Of a DNA stretch of 53,879 bases, positions 51,324 to 53,879 are shown in pieces. Every line of letters begins with the position of its first letter. The first letter of the stretch is position 1. The translations under genes were made by a program, and so were the position numbers. Origin of the DNA: Fibrobacteria bacterium (lineage in GTDB: Bacteria; Fibrobacterota; Fibrobacteria; UBA11236); the NCBI GenBank assembly GCA_021155885.1, contig JAJNBB010000007.1, positions 1 through 53,879 on the forward strand. The letters run 5' to 3'. The notes beneath the pieces are model-generated. The model had not been told where the DNA came from. It saw only the letters and a list, made by a program, of their open reading frames with translations, and searched no databases.

Positions 51324-51472
51324 AAAAACAAAAAACCCCTTTCGGGGATGCCGAAGGGGCCGATCCCGGCAAGTCCCTGTTACGCGGACCTGCCGTCTTC
51401 CCCTGAGTTTCAGCGTTCTTCCTTGCCTAGAAGAAAGCCCGCAAACCAGGGAAAACCACGCGCAAAAGTATA
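51324..51472 (-). ncRNA. Structured leader or small RNA upstream of rimP, ending in a terminator hairpin
   Basis: On the minus strand from about 51465 three stems follow in order. (1) A closing stem 51455-51447 with 51405-51397 (9 bp including G-U), holding inner stems GTTTGCG/CGCTGAAAC and TTCTTC/GAAGAA. (2) GGCAGGTCC/GGACTTGCC, 51394-51386 with 51376-51368. (3) CCCCTTCGG/CCGAAAGGGG (51359-51351 with 51345-51336), followed by a T-rich tail. This layout suits an attenuator for the nusA operon or an independent short RNA. No tRNA or SRP RNA core was found. Confidence 0.55.
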
Positions 51473-51495
51473 GTAATATTGGACTTACGCGGCAA
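51468..51495 (-). promoter_or_regulatory. Candidate promoter of the rimP operon
   Basis: On the minus strand TTGCCG (51495-51490), 16 bp, TATACT (51473-51468). The -10 is near consensus, the -35 weaker. It lies just upstream of the structured leader. Confidence 0.5.
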
Positions 51496-51521
51496 GCGCC
51501 TCGCGGCAACTTAGGGGTTCC

Positions 51522-51737
51522 ATGCTTCAGGCAATTCTCATATTAATCGTCGGTTTGGCCGGAATCTGGTTCACTTTGCGCCATTTGCGCAAAAACGTGC
51601 GCGAACTGCGGGCCCGCCCCAAGGGCTCGGTCAAAACCAGCGACCTGATTTTCAACCAGGGGCTCAGCTTCCTCTGGTTCGGCTACCTGCTGGCGTTTTT
51701 TACCGGGTTGATTGTGAATAATTTGCTGCTGAAATAG
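51522..51737 (+). CDS. Small two-helix membrane protein
   Basis: 71-aa protein with hydrophobic helices at residues 2-20 (LQAILILIVGLAGIWFTLR) and about 48-68 (SFLWFGYLLAFFTGLIVNNLLL), and a basic loop (HLRKNVRELRARPKGSVK). No family recognised. Divergent from rimP; the start follows a weak AGGGG. Confidence 0.6.
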   Translation: MLQAILILIVGLAGIWFTLRHLRKNVRELRARPKGSVKTSDLIFNQGLSFLWFGYLLAFFTGLIVNNLLLK

Positions 51738-51748
51738 CTTCGTTTAGC

Positions 51749-51817
51749 GGACAGCTGACAGCGAACAGCGAACAGCCGAAAAACGCGTTTTCTCCGGCTG
51801 TCAGCTGTCCGCTGTCC
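51749..51817. repeat. Heptamer inverted repeat 5 (NNACAGC word) between a small gene and mazG
   Basis: The left arm (51749-51776) is GGACAGC, TGACAGC, GAACAGC, GAACAGC. The right arm (51797-51817) is GCTGTCA, GCTGTCC, GCTGTCC. Loop: AAAACGCGTTTT, itself a palindrome. The right arm overlaps the mazG 3' end and encodes its last residues, Arg-Thr-Ala-Asp-Ser, and the stop. Convergent genes flank it. Confidence 0.9.
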
Positions 51818-52604
51818 GCTTCTTCGCTTCCGTCCACAGCGCCTCCATCTCTTCCAGGGAATGGCTTTCGAAGGGCTTTCCGGCCTCGGCCGCCATTTTC
51901 TCCATGGCCTGAAAACGCCGGCTGAACCGGGCGTTCGTGCGCGCCAGCGCGCGCTCCGGGTCGATGTCGAAGACGCGGCCCAGGTTCACGACGGAGAAAA
52001 GGATATCCCCGAGTTCCGCCTCCAGCTTGTCCCGGTCCAGCGCCTTGGCCTCGACCTCGAATTCCGCGAGCTCTTCGCGCACTTTCGCCAGTACGCCCGT
52101 CCAGTCGGGCCATTCGAAGCCCGCTTTCACGGCCTTCTTCGAGATCTTGAGGGCCTTGGGCAAGGGCGGCAGGCTGCGCGGGATGCCGTCGAGCAAGCTC
52201 GTCGCGGGCGCGTGCGCCCCGGAGGAATCCCCCTTCTCCGCCTTCTTGATTTGGTCCCACTGCGCCACCACGGCGTCGGCGTCGTCGGCTTTCGCCTCGC
52301 CGAAAACATGGGGGTGCCGGCGCACGAGCTTTTCGGAAATGTCCTGGATCACGCCGTCGATGTCGAACGTGCCGGCCTCGCGGGCCACCTCGGCGTGGAA
52401 CACCACCTGCAGAAGCACGTCGCCGAGCTCCTCGCGCATGTTCGCGGCGTCCTTGCCCTCCACCGCGTCGATGAACTCATGCGCTTCCTCGATCAGGTAG
52501 GGAAGCAGGCTTTCGTGCGTCTGTTCGCGGTCCCAGGGGCAGCCGTTCGGGGCCCGGAGCCTGGCCATGATCTGGAGGAGGTCGGAGAAGGAGTAGCGGG
52601 GCAT
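51801..52604 (-). CDS. mazG: Nucleoside triphosphate pyrophosphohydrolase MazG
   Basis: 267-aa MazG with two tandem MazG folds. The first half has CPWDREQTHESLLPYLIEEAHEF and EELGDVLLQVVFHA (EExxE and ExxD metal sites); the second has KVREELAEFEVEA and AELGDILFSVVNLGR. It hydrolyses NTPs, including oxidised dNTPs, and can lower ppGpp signalling. The C-terminal residues RTADS come from heptamer repeat 5. Confidence 0.95.
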   Translation of the reverse strand: MPRYSFSDLLQIMARLRAPNGCPWDREQTHESLLPYLIEEAHEFIDAVEGKDAANMREELGDVLLQVVFHAEVAREAGTFDIDGVIQDISEKLVRRHPHVFGEAKADDADAVVAQWDQIKKAEKGDSSGAHAPATSLLDGIPRSLPPLPKALKISKKAVKAGFEWPDWTGVLAKVREELAEFEVEAKALDRDKLEAELGDILFSVVNLGRVFDIDPERALARTNARFSRRFQAMEKMAAEAGKPFESHSLEEMEALWTEAKKRTADS

Positions 52605-52616
52605 AAGGGGCCTAGG

Positions 52617-52726
52617 TTACAGGGAACAGGTTACAGGGAACAGGTAAAAAAGCGAACAGCGAACAGCGTACAGCCAAAAATCCGATCTGAATTTAGCCGT
52701 TGCTCCCTGTTCCCTGTAACCTGTGT
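52617..52726. repeat. Heptamer inverted repeat 6 (NNACAGG word) between mazG and dprA
   Basis: The left arm (52617-52644) is TTACAGG, GAACAGG, TTACAGG, GAACAGG. The right arm (52706-52726) is CCTGTTC, CCTGTAA, CCTGTGT. Positions 52626-52644 and 52706-52724 are perfectly complementary (19 bp). The loop holds a single arm of the other word: GAACAGC, GAACAGC, GTACAGC (52654-52674), the same units as repeats 4 and 5. It sits between divergent genes. Confidence 0.9.
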
Positions 52727-52766
52727 CCTAAAACATGCTCAAATAATCAGTCTATATTTGTTCACT

Positions 52767-53879
52767 ATGATTTCGCCCGAAAACGACGATTTTCCCTGGT
52801 ATGCCTGTCTCGCGACCCAGCATTTTCTGGGGCCGGTGGGCTTTAAGGCTTTGATCGAGGGCTGTGGGTCGGCGCGCGCGGTGTACGCGTTGTCGGAGGC
52901 GGGGCTGAGGGCGTTGCACCCGACGCTACGGCCAGAGATGCTGGAATCCCTGGCGAAGGGCCCCGACTTCAGGGCCTGGGAGGAAGTGGCCCGGGTGTGC
53001 GAACGGCGGGGTATCACGGTAACCGTTCCCACGGGGCCGGAGTTTCCCCGGGTGCTGCGGGAGGGGCCGGACGCCGCGCCTCCGATTCTGTTTCTGCGGG
53101 GCGCGTGGCGACCCGAGGACGCGCGGGCGGTGGCGTTGGTCGGCACGCGCGCGCCGACGGACGACGGACGCCGCGCGGCCTTTATGCTGGGGAACGACCT
53201 GGGCGCGGCGGGATTCACGGTGGTGTCGGGGCTGGCGGTGGGCGTGGACGCCGAAGCGCACGCGGGGGCCCTGCACGCGGGCGGGCGCACCCTGGCCGTG
53301 ATCGGCTGCGGCCTGGACATCGATTACCCGCCCGCGAACCGTGAACTGCGCGCGAGGATCGAGAGCGAAGATCGCGGGGCGGTGATTTCGGAGCATCCCC
53401 CGGGAACGCTGCCGAAACAGATGTATTTCCCGCGGCGCAACCGGCTCATCAGCGCCCTGTCGCGCGCCATCGTGGTGGTGGAGGCGGGGGAAAAAAGCGG
53501 CGCGCTGATCACCGCGGACCAGGCGCGGCGGCAGAACAAGGTTCTGTTCGCGGCGCCGGGGTCTCCGTTCAACCCGCAGGCACGCGGCAACCACACGCTG
53601 CTGCGCGCGGGCGCGGCCCTGGCCGCGTCGGCGGAGGACATCGTCGCCGTGCTCGAGGGCGCCCCGGACGAAAGGGCGCGGCGCGCCCGCCCGGTGCAGC
53701 CCGCGCTGCCCCAATCGAAGGCGGCCGCGTCCGCGAAAAAAACCGCGCGCGCCGCGAAGGTCCCCGCGAAAATCCCGGAAGTCCCGCCCGCCGATCCCGT
53801 GCTGCGGCTGTGGTCCGGCGACGAGGCGTGCGGCCTCGACGCGCTGGCCGCGCGCGCCGTCGCCGGAAACCTGTGGCCC
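52767..53879 (+). CDS. dprA: DNA processing protein DprA (3' end outside window)
   Basis: First 371 codons of DprA/Smf, which loads RecA on incoming ssDNA during natural transformation. An N-terminal SAM/HhH-like part (WYACLATQHFLGPVGFKALIE) precedes the Rossmann core: VALVGTRAPTDDGRRAA, VVSGLAVGVDAEAHAGAL, GGRTLAVIGCGLDIDYPPANREL, ISEHPPGTLPKQMYFPRRNRLISALS and VVVEAGEKSGALITADQA. A charged Ala/Lys/Arg linker follows, and the winged-helix tail appears to start at the window edge. It reads off the end without a stop. Confidence 0.95.
   Translation, partial: MISPENDDFPWYACLATQHFLGPVGFKALIEGCGSARAVYALSEAGLRALHPTLRPEMLESLAKGPDFRAWEEVARVCERRGITVTVPTGPEFPRVLREGPDAAPPILFLRGAWRPEDARAVALVGTRAPTDDGRRAAFMLGNDLGAAGFTVVSGLAVGVDAEAHAGALHAGGRTLAVIGCGLDIDYPPANRELRARIESEDRGAVISEHPPGTLPKQMYFPRRNRLISALSRAIVVVEAGEKSGALITADQARRQNKVLFAAPGSPFNPQARGNHTLLRAGAALAASAEDIVAVLEGAPDERARRARPVQPALPQSKAAASAKKTARAAKVPAKIPEVPPADPVLRLWSGDEACGLDALAARAVAGNLWP

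Noticed and set aside
51324..51472. tRNA or SRP RNA upstream of rimP
   Set aside because: No cloverleaf or T-loop sequence, and no GGAA-type SRP tip with the conserved symmetric loop.
23744..52726. Treating all heptamer hairpins as ordinary intrinsic terminators
   Set aside because: Only repeat 4 contains a terminator-like stem with an A/T-run; others lie within operons or between divergent genes and lack T-runs, so this does not explain the group.

Overview
The window is a gene-dense stretch of a GC-rich Gram-negative chromosome. KdsB (Kdo activation for LPS), a TolC/RND efflux operon, several beta-barrel proteins and lipobox lipoproteins show an outer membrane. No rRNA, tRNA, CRISPR array, phage or transposase was found, and the phylum cannot be fixed from these genes. 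Nearly all genes are housekeeping or envelope genes; the unusual content is between them. Layout: 0-3 kb, pyrG-kdsB-gatC (minus strand). 3-7 kb, a small barrel protein, a secreted alpha/beta hydrolase and a UvrD/PcrA helicase. 7.4-13.9 kb, an RND efflux operon (adaptor, pump, TolC-like channel) followed directly by an MprF-like DUF2156 gene. 13.9-18.2 kb, a DUF1761 protein, tsaD, and a redox cluster (nitroreductase, azoreductase, DoxX) headed by a MarR regulator. 18.4-23.8 kb, ftsX-envC and holB-recJ. 23.8-27.4 kb, small proteins, a Kelch protein, an HD hydrolase, an AT-rich nuclease-like gene bracketed by inverted palindromes, and a barrel protein. 27.6-32 kb, mutS-ctaA-NAD(P)-binding protein. 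32-36.5 kb, two lipoproteins and a MocR/DUF2917 divergent pair flanked by two paralogous lipase-like genes. 36.5-39.9 kb, terC behind a probable manganese riboswitch, two small genes and a GHKL/winged-helix protein. 40-51.3 kb, the rimP-nusA-infB-rbfA-truB-ribF-rpsO-pnp operon with a downstream M16 peptidase. 51.5-53.9 kb, a small membrane protein, mazG and the start of dprA. Three kinds of repeat punctuate the spacers. (1) Nine intergenic inverted repeats whose arms are made of three or four tandem 7-bp units; the word differs by locus (GTTGTTG, NNACAGC, NNACAGG, GGNCTTA, ATTCATC, CCCCGNC) but the design is the same. Single arms also occur upstream of mutS, ftsX and gatC. (2) Two 97-bp elements and a shorter relative, folded as nested hairpins; all 17 differences between the two long copies fall at positions I can pair. 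(3) REP-like palindromes, some lying inside or at the end of coding sequences (mutS, the M16 peptidase, the HD hydrolase) and one inverted pair bracketing the AT-rich gene. The heptamer hairpins and the 97-bp element are the best candidates for something undescribed.
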